From: JAAYBY01 sp964654125
GTDB taxonomy: Bacteria; Bacillota; Clostridia; Saccharofermentanales; UBA5734
NCBI GenBank assembly: GCA_964654125.1
Contig: CAZZGG010000052.1
Span: 1 to 16,545 of the forward strand
Length of the DNA stretch: 16,545 nucleotides
Direction of reading: 5' to 3'
Below, piece after piece: positions 1 to 6,221 of this stretch. Each line of letters opens with the position of its first letter. Positions within the stretch are counted from its first letter, which is position 1. Made by a program: the position numbers and the translations under genes. Below the pieces are notes generated by a model. The model was not told where the DNA came from and ran no database searches. It saw nothing but the letters and a program-made list of their open reading frames with translations.

Positions 1-5
1 ATCTT

Positions 6-172
6 AACTCCTTTCAACCACTTGGTGTATAGGCACAGTCTATGTTCATAGTCTGCATCTACAGTTTATGATTATAGACTGATCTTGTCAAGCAAAAATG
101 CTAAGGTATACACGATAACATTTTTTAACTCATCTGGTATCAAGCCTGGATGCCAACTTCCTAAATAATTGA
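6..172. repeat. 167-bp perfect direct repeat, left copy
   Basis: The sequence is identical, base for base, to 2858-3024; the match stops at 6 and 172 because the flanking bases differ. Both copies contain the 8-bp inverted repeat CAGTCTAT/ATAGACTG (36-43 and 74-81). Read on the minus strand the unit holds a promoter, a candidate operator and, at its very end, the Shine-Dalgarno sequence AAAGGAG. Perfect identity across two non-coding copies 2.85 kb apart implies recent duplication, gene conversion or strong constraint. It does not look like the end of a known insertion sequence. Confidence 0.95.
63..91 (-). promoter_or_regulatory. Leftward promoter in left repeat copy, with candidate operator
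   Basis: On the minus strand there is TTGACA (86-91), exactly 17 bases, then TAAACT (63-68), a good sigma-A promoter. The inverted repeat CAGTCTAT/ATAGACTG (arms 36-43 and 74-81) spans the -10 box and the expected start site, where a repressor would bind. About 20 bases further on is AAAGGAG (9-15), followed by TTAAGAT to the window edge. If the next base outside is G, an ATG would start 5 bases after the Shine-Dalgarno. I infer that this drives a gene just to the left of the window. Confidence 0.6.
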
Positions 173-369
173 ACTAATTGCGCTGTAGGTGTTTTTCAGT
201 CAAAAATCAGCCACAACAAGCTGAGAGTAGACGCATAAAACAAAAAATACAGCCGATCATCCTAAAAATCAACTGTAAATCAGAAGCTGCAGGGAAATAA
301 TACACTGCTTTTTGTTTTTGCCCAGCCTTAATAAACCTTAAATCACAACTTTTCGGTTTTTTAGGTATG
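173..369. other. Non-coding stretch between repeat and transposase remnant
   Basis: AT-rich sequence lying 3' of the leftward transposase remnant, probably including the terminal part of the old insertion sequence. I found no convincing terminal inverted repeat or terminator in it. Confidence 0.4.
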
Positions 370-948
370 TTACCCTATCTCCACAGCCAGATTGGTATTT
401 AGAGCTGCGAATAAATCGATCTGCTTTTTGCGACAGTTAGATACAGTCCATACACCACGCCTTTTAGTAGCCTTAATCATACGGGCATCAAGCAGGCAAT
501 CCTGAACACTTTTACCCTTTACCGGCCCAGCTGCCTCTGCGAATTCTCTATGGATCAGCGCACTGACAAGCATAATGAATGCAAGACCCTGCGTTTTATA
601 ATAATCTTGCTGATGAAGCGCACTGCAATCAGCCTTGTTCTTGAAGTAATTGAAATATGTTTCGATTGTCCAACGTTTTTTATAAATCTCATAGATCTCC
701 TGGGGGCTTTTGTCCATAATACTTGTTTGCATGACTATAACGCCCATGAAGTCTTTCAGTTTATCGAATTTTTCTTGAGTATAAGCCTTGTCTCCCATTG
801 CCATATGGCGTAAATAATTGGTCTGTTCTGTAACTGATTGATTTAGGTCCCTGCATGTGATGACGCGCTTATTATCAATCATTTCATCCTTGTACTCAAT
901 CACTGTAGCCTTGCGTGCCCGCTGTTGCATAGACTTGGCTGTTCCAGC
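370..948 (-). pseudogene. IS4-superfamily (IS1634-like) transposase, C-terminal remnant
   Basis: An open frame of about 190 residues, closed upstream by TAG at 949-951, encodes the C-terminal part of a DDE transposase. Counting from the ATG at 930, it has the IS4-superfamily YREK signature with exact spacing: Y83-x2-R86-x3-E90-x6-K97, E90 being the last residue of the DDE triad. The first two catalytic aspartates and the N-terminal half are missing, so the family's usual 400-600 residues are cut to under 200. There is no convincing ribosome binding site at the ATG. The break lies 36 bases from the end of the neighbouring lipoprotein gene, which points to an old deletion. The remnant cannot transpose by itself. 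Confidence 0.85.
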
Positions 949-984
949 CTATGTCACGCTAACCATATGCTGATAATCCAGTTC

Positions 985-1569
985 TCAATTTTTGGGAGCC
1001 CTGACAGATAATACCATCACCTTATCTTCACTAGGCTGGGTTGTTGGCAGGTTTATGGCAAAGGAGCTGCCATCTTCACCTAGCCATTTGACATCACCAT
1101 CACACTTAGCCAGCATGTCCAAGGAATTTGCATCTGGTTTTTCCAAAAGCTCTTTTGCTTGTTCGCTTACGGTCTTGCAGATAGTGCTAAGTGCTTCAGC
1201 GTCCTGGGCTGCAACTAGTAGATCCACCCCGATTAATTCATCATTGCTAAAGACATACAGTACACTTGCTTCTACAGCTGGCTGGTTGAATGTGATATTT
1301 TCTTTCACCTGCAGCTTTTCTTGTTCTGCTAGATCAGTCACATCAGCGGATTCTAGTTTGCTGACTGCCAACACCTGCTGTGAGGTTAAACCCCAGGTAA
1401 GACCCGGGAATTCATAGCCGGCTTTGGAGCCAGTGACAGAGTAATCTAGCAATTTGCCTTGCTTTTCAACTGCATTGACTTGCCTCTGGCATCCTGCCAG
1501 GGGTAAAAGTAAGGTCAGCATCGTCAGCAGGACTGTGAAAAGGATCAGGTACACATTTCTTTTTTTCAT
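985..1569 (-). CDS. Predicted lipoprotein of unknown function
   Basis: A 194-residue protein starting at the ATG at 1569, chosen because AAGGAGG sits 5 bases upstream; a longer frame to 1635 has no such signal. The N-terminus is a lipoprotein signal: MKKR, a hydrophobic stretch of about 20 residues, then the lipobox LAGC with the modified Cys near residue 27. The mature protein should be anchored to the outer face of the membrane. A FPGLTWGLT segment follows, reminiscent of other small clostridial lipoproteins, then mixed alpha/beta sequence with two more cysteines. I do not recognise a named domain. The downstream neighbour is the transposase remnant; upstream is the secreted protein gene at 1691-2512, on the same strand about 120 bases away. 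Confidence 0.8.
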   Translation of the reverse strand: MKKRNVYLILFTVLLTMLTLLLPLAGCQRQVNAVEKQGKLLDYSVTGSKAGYEFPGLTWGLTSQQVLAVSKLESADVTDLAEQEKLQVKENITFNQPAVEASVLYVFSNDELIGVDLLVAAQDAEALSTICKTVSEQAKELLEKPDANSLDMLAKCDGDVKWLGEDGSSFAINLPTTQPSEDKVMVLSVRAPKN

Positions 1570-1690
1570 CTTAGCCTCCTTCTGGTTTCTGAATACAAAC
1601 GACAATAAGTAGGTGAGATATTTTTTAAAATCCATCTGTTAATATTGAATGCTTAACAGGACCTTATGTCTGACGATATCTGTTCAAATG

Positions 1691-2512
1691 CTATTTGGTG
1701 TAGACATAATAGCTTCTATCATGATTATAAGATTTACCGTTAACAGAATAAACGGATTTAACATAAATTAATCCACCATGTGCAAAAAAATCAGTTAGGA
1801 GCACAACGCGATTATAGGGCATAGTATTATTACCATCAATATACACAGTGCCTTTAATTGGATTAACTTTTGATATTGTACTCCTAATGAAATAGTTGTT
1901 TTGGATCCATGTAGTGTTTAGAGACTGATTAATACACTCCGGATATCTGTACAAATCACCAGCAGTATCATACCTGACAAGCAAACTTGTTATACTAGCC
2001 GATGAGTTGTTGGAGCTCCAATACGCCTCAATACCTGCATGGCGATAAAATGTTGCTATATTATACATGCTAAAATACTGTGCATAGTAAGTTATTACCG
2101 TAATTGTTATATCGACAAAATTAGTATCAACAGATACAGATGCTTTTTGGCCGTGGAGTTTTTCTTGTTTCATTAATTGATCTGCGTATGCAAAGCTATT
2201 AACTAAAGACCCATTCTCACTAATCTTATAGGGTAATATCGTCGTTTGCTTGATCAAGTCATTATCCACGTATTCCGCGAATTGAATCACATCATCTATG
2301 CCAGAAAGCCCATTAACACCAGCACCATTTGTATCTTTAATAGTATAGTTAGTTGAACTATCATAGATAAGGTGCTCGTCCTGTGCAATAGCTTGAATGA
2401 TGATTAGATTCTGGTGTGTATCATCTATATCAGAATATTCCGCATAAATCATAGGGTTACCGACTGCTAAGGCTATTAAAAGTACTAATACAACACAAGC
2501 TATCTTTTTCAT
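1691..2512 (-). CDS. Secreted protein of unknown function
   Basis: 273 residues from the ATG at 2512, preceded by AAGGAGA at 6 bases; a TTG start at 2539 would place extra residues before a typical signal peptide and is unlikely. The N-terminus MKKIACVVLVLLIALAVG with a likely cleavage after IYA (about residue 24) marks export. The mature part is rich in Asn, Ser, Thr and Tyr, has few charged residues, no membrane segments and no motif I recognise; such composition is common in extracellular beta-rich proteins. The gene is more AT-rich than the central operons. The promoter in the right 167-bp repeat copy points at it across a leader of roughly 400 bases, so that promoter may drive it. It may form a unit with the lipoprotein gene downstream. 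Confidence 0.8.
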   Translation of the reverse strand: MKKIACVVLVLLIALAVGNPMIYAEYSDIDDTHQNLIIIQAIAQDEHLIYDSSTNYTIKDTNGAGVNGLSGIDDVIQFAEYVDNDLIKQTTILPYKISENGSLVNSFAYADQLMKQEKLHGQKASVSVDTNFVDITITVITYYAQYFSMYNIATFYRHAGIEAYWSSNNSSASITSLLVRYDTAGDLYRYPECINQSLNTTWIQNNYFIRSTISKVNPIKGTVYIDGNNTMPYNRVVLLTDFFAHGGLIYVKSVYSVNGKSYNHDRSYYVYTK

Positions 2513-2857
2513 AAACAATCTCCTTGTAGTTAGTTTCAACCATGCTTGATATCAAAAAATATCAGCTTTATAAAACTTTTATACCCTTAATCATCTCTCA
2601 TTTTTGTGGCGGTAACATTCTAAAGCATCAAACACATCACCTCAAATCTAGTTGTCTTACATTACAAAAGCACCATATCCTTCCATTATATAAACGAATC
2701 ACAAGGATTTTATACAGTTTGCCGAACAATTTGCGAGGCCACTTTAATGATTTATATACATCACAGGTAGCTGATTGCATTGTTGCCCGTGCTTGATGTT
2801 AACACTCAAACCTAATTGGGCTCCTCTACTGCTAAACCATTTTAGAAAGAACTAGAG
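2513..2857. other. AT-rich upstream region of the secreted-protein gene
   Basis: About 345 bases without a convincing gene. An 84-residue rightward frame (2542-2796) has no ribosome binding site and no protein-like features. A small inverted repeat, TGATAT-6-ATATCA, lies at 2547-2564 just upstream of the secreted-protein start and could be a leader hairpin. A short ATG-Val-stop sequence follows the Shine-Dalgarno of the right repeat copy when read leftward, so that signal leads to no gene here. Confidence 0.5.
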
Positions 2858-3024
2858 AACTCCTTTCAACCACTTGGTGTATAGGCACAGTCTATGTTCA
2901 TAGTCTGCATCTACAGTTTATGATTATAGACTGATCTTGTCAAGCAAAAATGCTAAGGTATACACGATAACATTTTTTAACTCATCTGGTATCAAGCCTG
3001 GATGCCAACTTCCTAAATAATTGA
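2858..3024. repeat. 167-bp perfect direct repeat, right copy
   Basis: Identical to 6-172 with no mismatch, including the inverted repeat arms (2888-2895 and 2926-2933) and the minus-strand AAAGGAG at its left end. Beyond the repeat the sequence reads CTCTAG on the minus strand instead of the AAGAT of the left copy, so homology breaks exactly after the Shine-Dalgarno. The original gene downstream has apparently been lost or replaced. Confidence 0.95.
2915..2943 (-). promoter_or_regulatory. Leftward promoter in right repeat copy
   Basis: TTGACA (2938-2943), 17-base spacer, TAAACT (2915-2920) on the minus strand, with the CAGTCTAT/ATAGACTG repeat over the -10 box, the same as in the left copy. 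It faces the secreted-protein gene that starts at 2512, so it could transcribe 1691-2512 and 985-1569 with a long leader. Confidence 0.55.
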
Positions 3025-3292
3025 CTCTTGATTAGTCTCAATCTGGAAGTTCCCAAACGACTTGGGTCATTAAGCAGCGAAAATCTGTTTTTTGATAGTA
3101 TTATGTCAGCCTGCTAGCTGCTGGATATGAACTTTAGGACCTGTGCAGCAGCCCGTAAACTAGGCTAAAATAAAAAAGGACTGACCAGTCTAGCTGTCTG
3201 ACTGTATGGATGTATTTAACTTTCCAACTGGCAGCTGGGCCAGTCCAGCTTCTGGCATGAACTAGTTTGGCTGAGTAATAAAGGAGATGGAA
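3025..3292. other. Intergenic region upstream of the 131-residue protein
   Basis: Contains a short hairpin CCCAA-5-TTGGG and, nearer the gene, imperfect pairing between GGACTGACC (near 3178) and GGCCAGTCC (near 3240) that could fold the leader. I saw no clear promoter and no recognised riboswitch. Confidence 0.3.
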
Positions 3293-3688
3293 ATGTCTGC
3301 AATTGTGAAATTTTCATTGCTATCTGATCCAAAAAAAAGAGCGCTCAAGGCTAGCTTGACAAGGACAATCTGGTTAGGCAACAGGGTGGAAATACCTGGT
3401 TTTTCTGCTCCGGCTAGTGAAGTCTTCGGCGACACACCAAGCCTTACGTTCATGAAAAATGGCAGCTGTACCCTAGTGTTAGGAGATAGAAAAATCAGGG
3501 CACGCTGGAAAATTAAAGCTGACCAACTCCTGGTCAAAGGGCGGGGCTTAAAAACCCAGGCTAACCTGAGCCGGCTTGATCCGGCAGCAGAAATAACTGA
3601 TTTTACACTTTCAAAAATAGATAACTATCTGGTTACCTTCTTGAGCCAGACATATCTGGCTGAACTGCCCAAAAGTTCGAAAAAATAA
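3293..3688 (+). CDS. Hypothetical protein, small beta-rich domain
   Basis: 131 residues. I chose the ATG at 3293 because AAGGAG (3281-3286) lies 6 bases before it; the ATG at 3287 directly abuts the Shine-Dalgarno. There is no signal peptide or membrane segment. The middle (about residues 48-85) alternates short hydrophobic and basic segments around FMKNGSCTLVLG and RKIRARWKIKADQLLVKG. This resembles beta hairpins of lipocalin-like/META-like bacterial domains that carry a polar-turn-hydrophobic repeat, but the match is by eye and weak. The two-thirds C-terminal end contains LDPAAEITDFTLSKIDNY. It is followed by an unrelated ORF about 100 bases on. Function unknown. Confidence 0.6.
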   Translation: MSAIVKFSLLSDPKKRALKASLTRTIWLGNRVEIPGFSAPASEVFGDTPSLTFMKNGSCTLVLGDRKIRARWKIKADQLLVKGRGLKTQANLSRLDPAAEITDFTLSKIDNYLVTFLSQTYLAELPKSSKK

Positions 3689-3789
3689 AAAAGAGGCAAA
3701 CAAGGCCAGGTGGCCTTCCAGCCTGCGTATCAGCTCATCGCTGCGCGGTTTGCTTAGAACAACACCCTTAAAAAGACCAGCTGGACGAG

Positions 3790-4005
3790 ATGCTGCGCGG
3801 CAATGAGCGCTATGTTTACAACCCGCCTGGCTTGACCATGTTAATTGATGTTAATCTAGAAGGAGATTTTACAGCAGACCTGCTGGGCATCTGGCAGTCG
3901 GGCAGGACAACTGTCATCCATATGCTCTATAATGCAGGCAGCAGGAAGGAAGACCATGCCTGGTTTATTATAGAGGCGAATCCATCTGCATATAACAAGT
4001 ACTAG
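3790..4005 (+). CDS. Short hypothetical ORF, possibly the 3' end of a decayed gene
   Basis: 71 residues, ending 11 bases before the VOC gene whose AGGAGG immediately follows the stop. The sequence looks protein-like: helix DEMLRGNERY before and including the start, then hydrophobic strands and a C-terminus with HAWFIIEANPSAYNKY. However, no ribosome binding site precedes the ATG. Reading upstream, another frame continues as RFA-stop-NNTLKK and would join at the A5 run near 3770 by a one-base shift, so it may be the tail of a gene broken by a stop and a frameshift. I do not recognise the family. Confidence 0.4.
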   Translation: MLRGNERYVYNPPGLTMLIDVNLEGDFTADLLGIWQSGRTTVIHMLYNAGSRKEDHAWFIIEANPSAYNKY

Positions 4006-4016
4006 GAGGATTAATT

Positions 4017-4382
4017 ATGAATTTTTGTTGGGTAACTTTACCAGTTAAGGATTTTAAAAAATCATTGGCCTTTTACCATAGGCTATTAGGCTTGCCTATC
4101 CAGAGCCAGATTGCCACAGATGGTCTGGAGATGGCCATGCTGGGTTTGGAAAACCAAGCCAAAATAGAGCTAATCTGGCAAGCCGGATACACTAGAAAAA
4201 GCCCCAGCTCTGACATCACTGTCGGCCTGGCAGTTGATTCTATGGAGAAGACCTTGCAGTTTTTACAAAGGCAACAGATTCCCGTGCTGCGCGGACCAAT
4301 TTCTCCCAATCCAAAGATCCAGTTTATCTTCATCCAAGACCCGGATGGCTATGAAGTGCAGCTGGTTGAGAGCAAGGAATAG
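4017..4382 (+). CDS. VOC-superfamily (glyoxalase-like) protein
   Basis: 121 residues, the length of one vicinal-oxygen-chelate protein with two beta-alpha-beta3 modules. ATG at 4017 is preceded by AGGAGG at 7 bases. Family marks are LPVKDFKKSLAFYHRLLGL (residues 8-26) and the C-terminal IQDPDGYEVQLVE (106-118). Compared by eye with glyoxalase I, only one of the four metal ligands remains: E51 is kept, while the other positions are W5, T68 and Q115 in place of His, His and Glu. It is therefore unlikely to be a metal-dependent lactoylglutathione lyase; a small-molecule binding or resistance role is possible. It converges on the ABC permease gene, and only a weak hairpin (AACCA-6-TGGTT, 4384-4399) lies between. 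Confidence 0.85.
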   Translation: MNFCWVTLPVKDFKKSLAFYHRLLGLPIQSQIATDGLEMAMLGLENQAKIELIWQAGYTRKSPSSDITVGLAVDSMEKTLQFLQRQQIPVLRGPISPNPKIQFIFIQDPDGYEVQLVESKE

Positions 4383-4409
4383 GAACCATCAGCCTGGTTA
4401 GGGAGCAGC

Positions 4410-5186
4410 TTAAAGGTTTTTCTTGCTGAACACTGCCACTGATCCGGCAGTTAGGGCCAGGATTAGGCCAAGACAGATCAGGAAAGCAGGCATAAAATCA
4501 GCCAGGCTGGTCCTGCCGGTCAGCAGCTCAAAAGAACCACTTAACAAGGTCAAGGGGTTGAATCTGGCTGCCCGCGGCCAAAGAGCCAGCAGATTAAAGG
4601 CCAGAACAAGAGCCAGGCAGCTAAGAAGGCTGCCCATCACACTGGCAAAAACAGTCCCGCCCAGGATCAGCAGGGCTAAGAGCAGCACACCAAAAAGCCA
4701 GGGACCAGTCAAGGCTAAAAAGGGCTGGCTGAGCTGGACTGGTTCCCAATAAAAGCTGGTGTAAACCAGGCAGGTGCCGGCACTGGCCAGATAAGCCAGC
4801 AGCCAGAGCAGGGCCATTGTACTGAGCTTGGCCAGGATAACTGTAGGCCGGGGTAGACCTTTGGCCAGGAGCATGACCAGAGTGCCCTTGGCCAGTTCAC
4901 CGGCCATGCTGCCGCTAAAAATGATCACTAAGGCCAAAAGACCCAGCTGGCTGATATTCTTGTAAAACTGGGCCCAGGCATCCAGGGCTGTTGCTTCAGG
5001 CAGGCTGAAGTCAAGCCCGCCCAGCTGGTCACTGTCAGCCAGATTCTGCAATAACTCCGGAGCCAGCTTGGCAAAAAACGGTGACATGATGCCAAAGAGC
5101 AAAAATACAGCCAAAAGGATATAGAGGCGATAGGTCTTGTGGTTTTCCACCAACTCTTTTTTGCCGAAGGACAAGAAGTATCTCAT
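4410..5186 (-). CDS. ABC-2 type transporter permease (YxlG/NosY-like)
   Basis: 258 residues with about six hydrophobic segments: roughly residues 22-42, 80-105, 120-145, 160-182, 180-200 and 232-252. The start is MRYFLSFGKKELVENHKTYR, the amphipathic entry helix typical of ABC-2 permeases. There is a large loop between segments one and two containing LLQNLADSDQLGGLDF. Its ATG overlaps the stop of the ATPase gene (ATGA, 5183-5186), a sign of translational coupling. With the ATPase it should form a membrane exporter of unknown substrate. It is the last gene of the sulfatase-led leftward operon. Confidence 0.88.
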   Translation of the reverse strand: MRYFLSFGKKELVENHKTYRLYILLAVFLLFGIMSPFFAKLAPELLQNLADSDQLGGLDFSLPEATALDAWAQFYKNISQLGLLALVIIFSGSMAGELAKGTLVMLLAKGLPRPTVILAKLSTMALLWLLAYLASAGTCLVYTSFYWEPVQLSQPFLALTGPWLFGVLLLALLILGGTVFASVMGSLLSCLALVLAFNLLALWPRAARFNPLTLLSGSFELLTGRTSLADFMPAFLICLGLILALTAGSVAVFSKKNL

Positions 5187-5998
5187 TTTGCCACCCTGAG
5201 CAACAAGCTCTCTATTGTCTCTTCCCCTGCCGCATAGCTGGCCGGGGCAAGATCATTTGCGCCCAGGACCCGCAAGATCCGGGCTGGATCAACCTCAGTG
5301 GCATACTCCAGGGTCAGTGACCTGGTCTTTTGCTGTAATTTCAGATCTGCCAGCTGGCTGTCCAGAACAATCTTACTCTGGCTCAGCACCGCGACCCGGT
5401 CACAAATTCTAGTTACATCAGAGAGGATATGGCTGGAAAAAAGCACAGTTGTCTCCTGCTTGATCTGCTGTAAAATAGCCAGGATCTCCTGGCGGCCAGC
5501 TGGATCAAGGGCTGAGGTCGGCTCATCACAAAGCAGGAGCCTGGGCCGGCCTAAAAGGGCCTGGGCTATACCAAGGCGCTGCTTCATCCCCCGGGAAAAA
5601 GCCCGGATTTTCTGTCCTCTGCCAGCCAGGCCAGTCTGGTCCAGCAGTTCCCTGATCCGGGGAGCGGCAGTTTGCCGGTCCAGGCCCGAGATCCTGGCAC
5701 ACAATTCCAGATATTCTCTAGCCTGCATGTAGCCATAAAACTCAGGCAGCTCTGGTAAATAACCGAGCAGACGGTTAGAGGCTGAGTCACCAAAACGAAC
5801 CCGCTCACCACAGACATGGATCTGGCCGCCATCTGGCCTGATCAGGCCTGTAATCAATTTCATGGTAGTGGTCTTACCTGCCCCATTAGCCCCGACCAGG
5901 CCAAACACACAGTTGGCCGGCACAGTAAAACTGATCTGATCCAGGACCTTGTGGCCGGCAAATGATTTGCTTAAATTCTTTACTGCCAGAACAGTCAT
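5183..5998 (-). CDS. ABC transporter ATP-binding protein (YxlF/BcrA-like)
   Basis: 271 residues. Walker A GANGAGKT at 36-43, ABC signature FSRGMKQR at 134-141, Walker B LLLCDEP at 154-160 with catalytic E159, and switch His190 in SSHIL. The Q-loop area reads GYLPELPEFYGYM, with Glu where most transporters have Gln; this LPE form is usual in the BcrA/CcmA-like group of drug-export ATPases. The C-terminal 60 residues form the extra domain of that group. ATG at 5998 overlaps the stop of the PLDc_N gene by one base, and its own stop overlaps the permease start. It powers the permease encoded next. Confidence 0.93.
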   Translation of the reverse strand: MTVLAVKNLSKSFAGHKVLDQISFTVPANCVFGLVGANGAGKTTTMKLITGLIRPDGGQIHVCGERVRFGDSASNRLLGYLPELPEFYGYMQAREYLELCARISGLDRQTAAPRIRELLDQTGLAGRGQKIRAFSRGMKQRLGIAQALLGRPRLLLCDEPTSALDPAGRQEILAILQQIKQETTVLFSSHILSDVTRICDRVAVLSQSKIVLDSQLADLKLQQKTRSLTLEYATEVDPARILRVLGANDLAPASYAAGEETIESLLLRVAK

Positions 5999-6201
5999 TA
6001 TTCATCTCCCCGGCCTAGGGCAAAATAAAGGATCGGGCCAATTAGATTGATCAGGATTGCCAGCAGTAACCACATGGTCCTTGTACCGGTCCGGTAGGTC
6101 TTGTGGCGCAGGATATGAATCACTGCAGCCAGCATCAGGCCCAGCTGGAGGGCCAGCAGTGGCAGCAAAAAGGGTAAGTATTCTTTGAAAAGGTCAAGCA
6201 T
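5998..6201 (-). CDS. PLDc_N-domain small membrane protein (YxlE-like)
   Basis: 67 residues with two membrane helices (about 10-31 and 42-62) joined by a basic loop RHKTYRTGTRT. The second helix ends in INLIGPILYFALGRG, the hallmark of the phospholipase D-nuclease N-terminal (PLDc_N) family, which has no nuclease residues by itself. In Bacillus subtilis the YxlE protein of this family is encoded directly before the YxlF/YxlG ABC transporter in the sigY operon and acts with YxlD to restrain SigY. Here the same order occurs without a sigma factor gene in view. The gene starts 20 bases after the sulfatase stop; the upstream GAGG is about 10 bases away, a weak site that suggests coupling. Confidence 0.85.
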   Translation of the reverse strand: MLDLFKEYLPFLLPLLALQLGLMLAAVIHILRHKTYRTGTRTMWLLLAILINLIGPILYFALGRGDE

Positions 6202-6221
6202 TTTTTTATCGCCTCACAGTC

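Noticed and set aside
550..813. Rightward ORF opposite the transposase remnant
   Set aside because: Shadow of the minus-strand frame, which carries the exact YREK signature.
2542..2796. 84-residue rightward ORF
   Set aside because: No ribosome binding site, low-complexity His/Leu/Ile sequence, and it lies in the upstream control region of the secreted-protein gene.
3262..3537. Leftward ORF over the 131-residue gene
   Set aside because: No start signal; the plus-strand frame has a well-placed AAGGAG.
3702..3717. Perfect 7-bp hairpin AAGGCCA-GG-TGGCCTT as a terminator for 3688
   Set aside because: No T run follows the stem and the 2-base loop is too tight; it may be only one of the many GGCC palindromes.
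4423..4752. Arg/Ala-rich rightward ORF over the permease gene
   Set aside because: Antisense shadow typical of GC-rich coding DNA; the other strand encodes clear membrane helices coupled to the ATPase.
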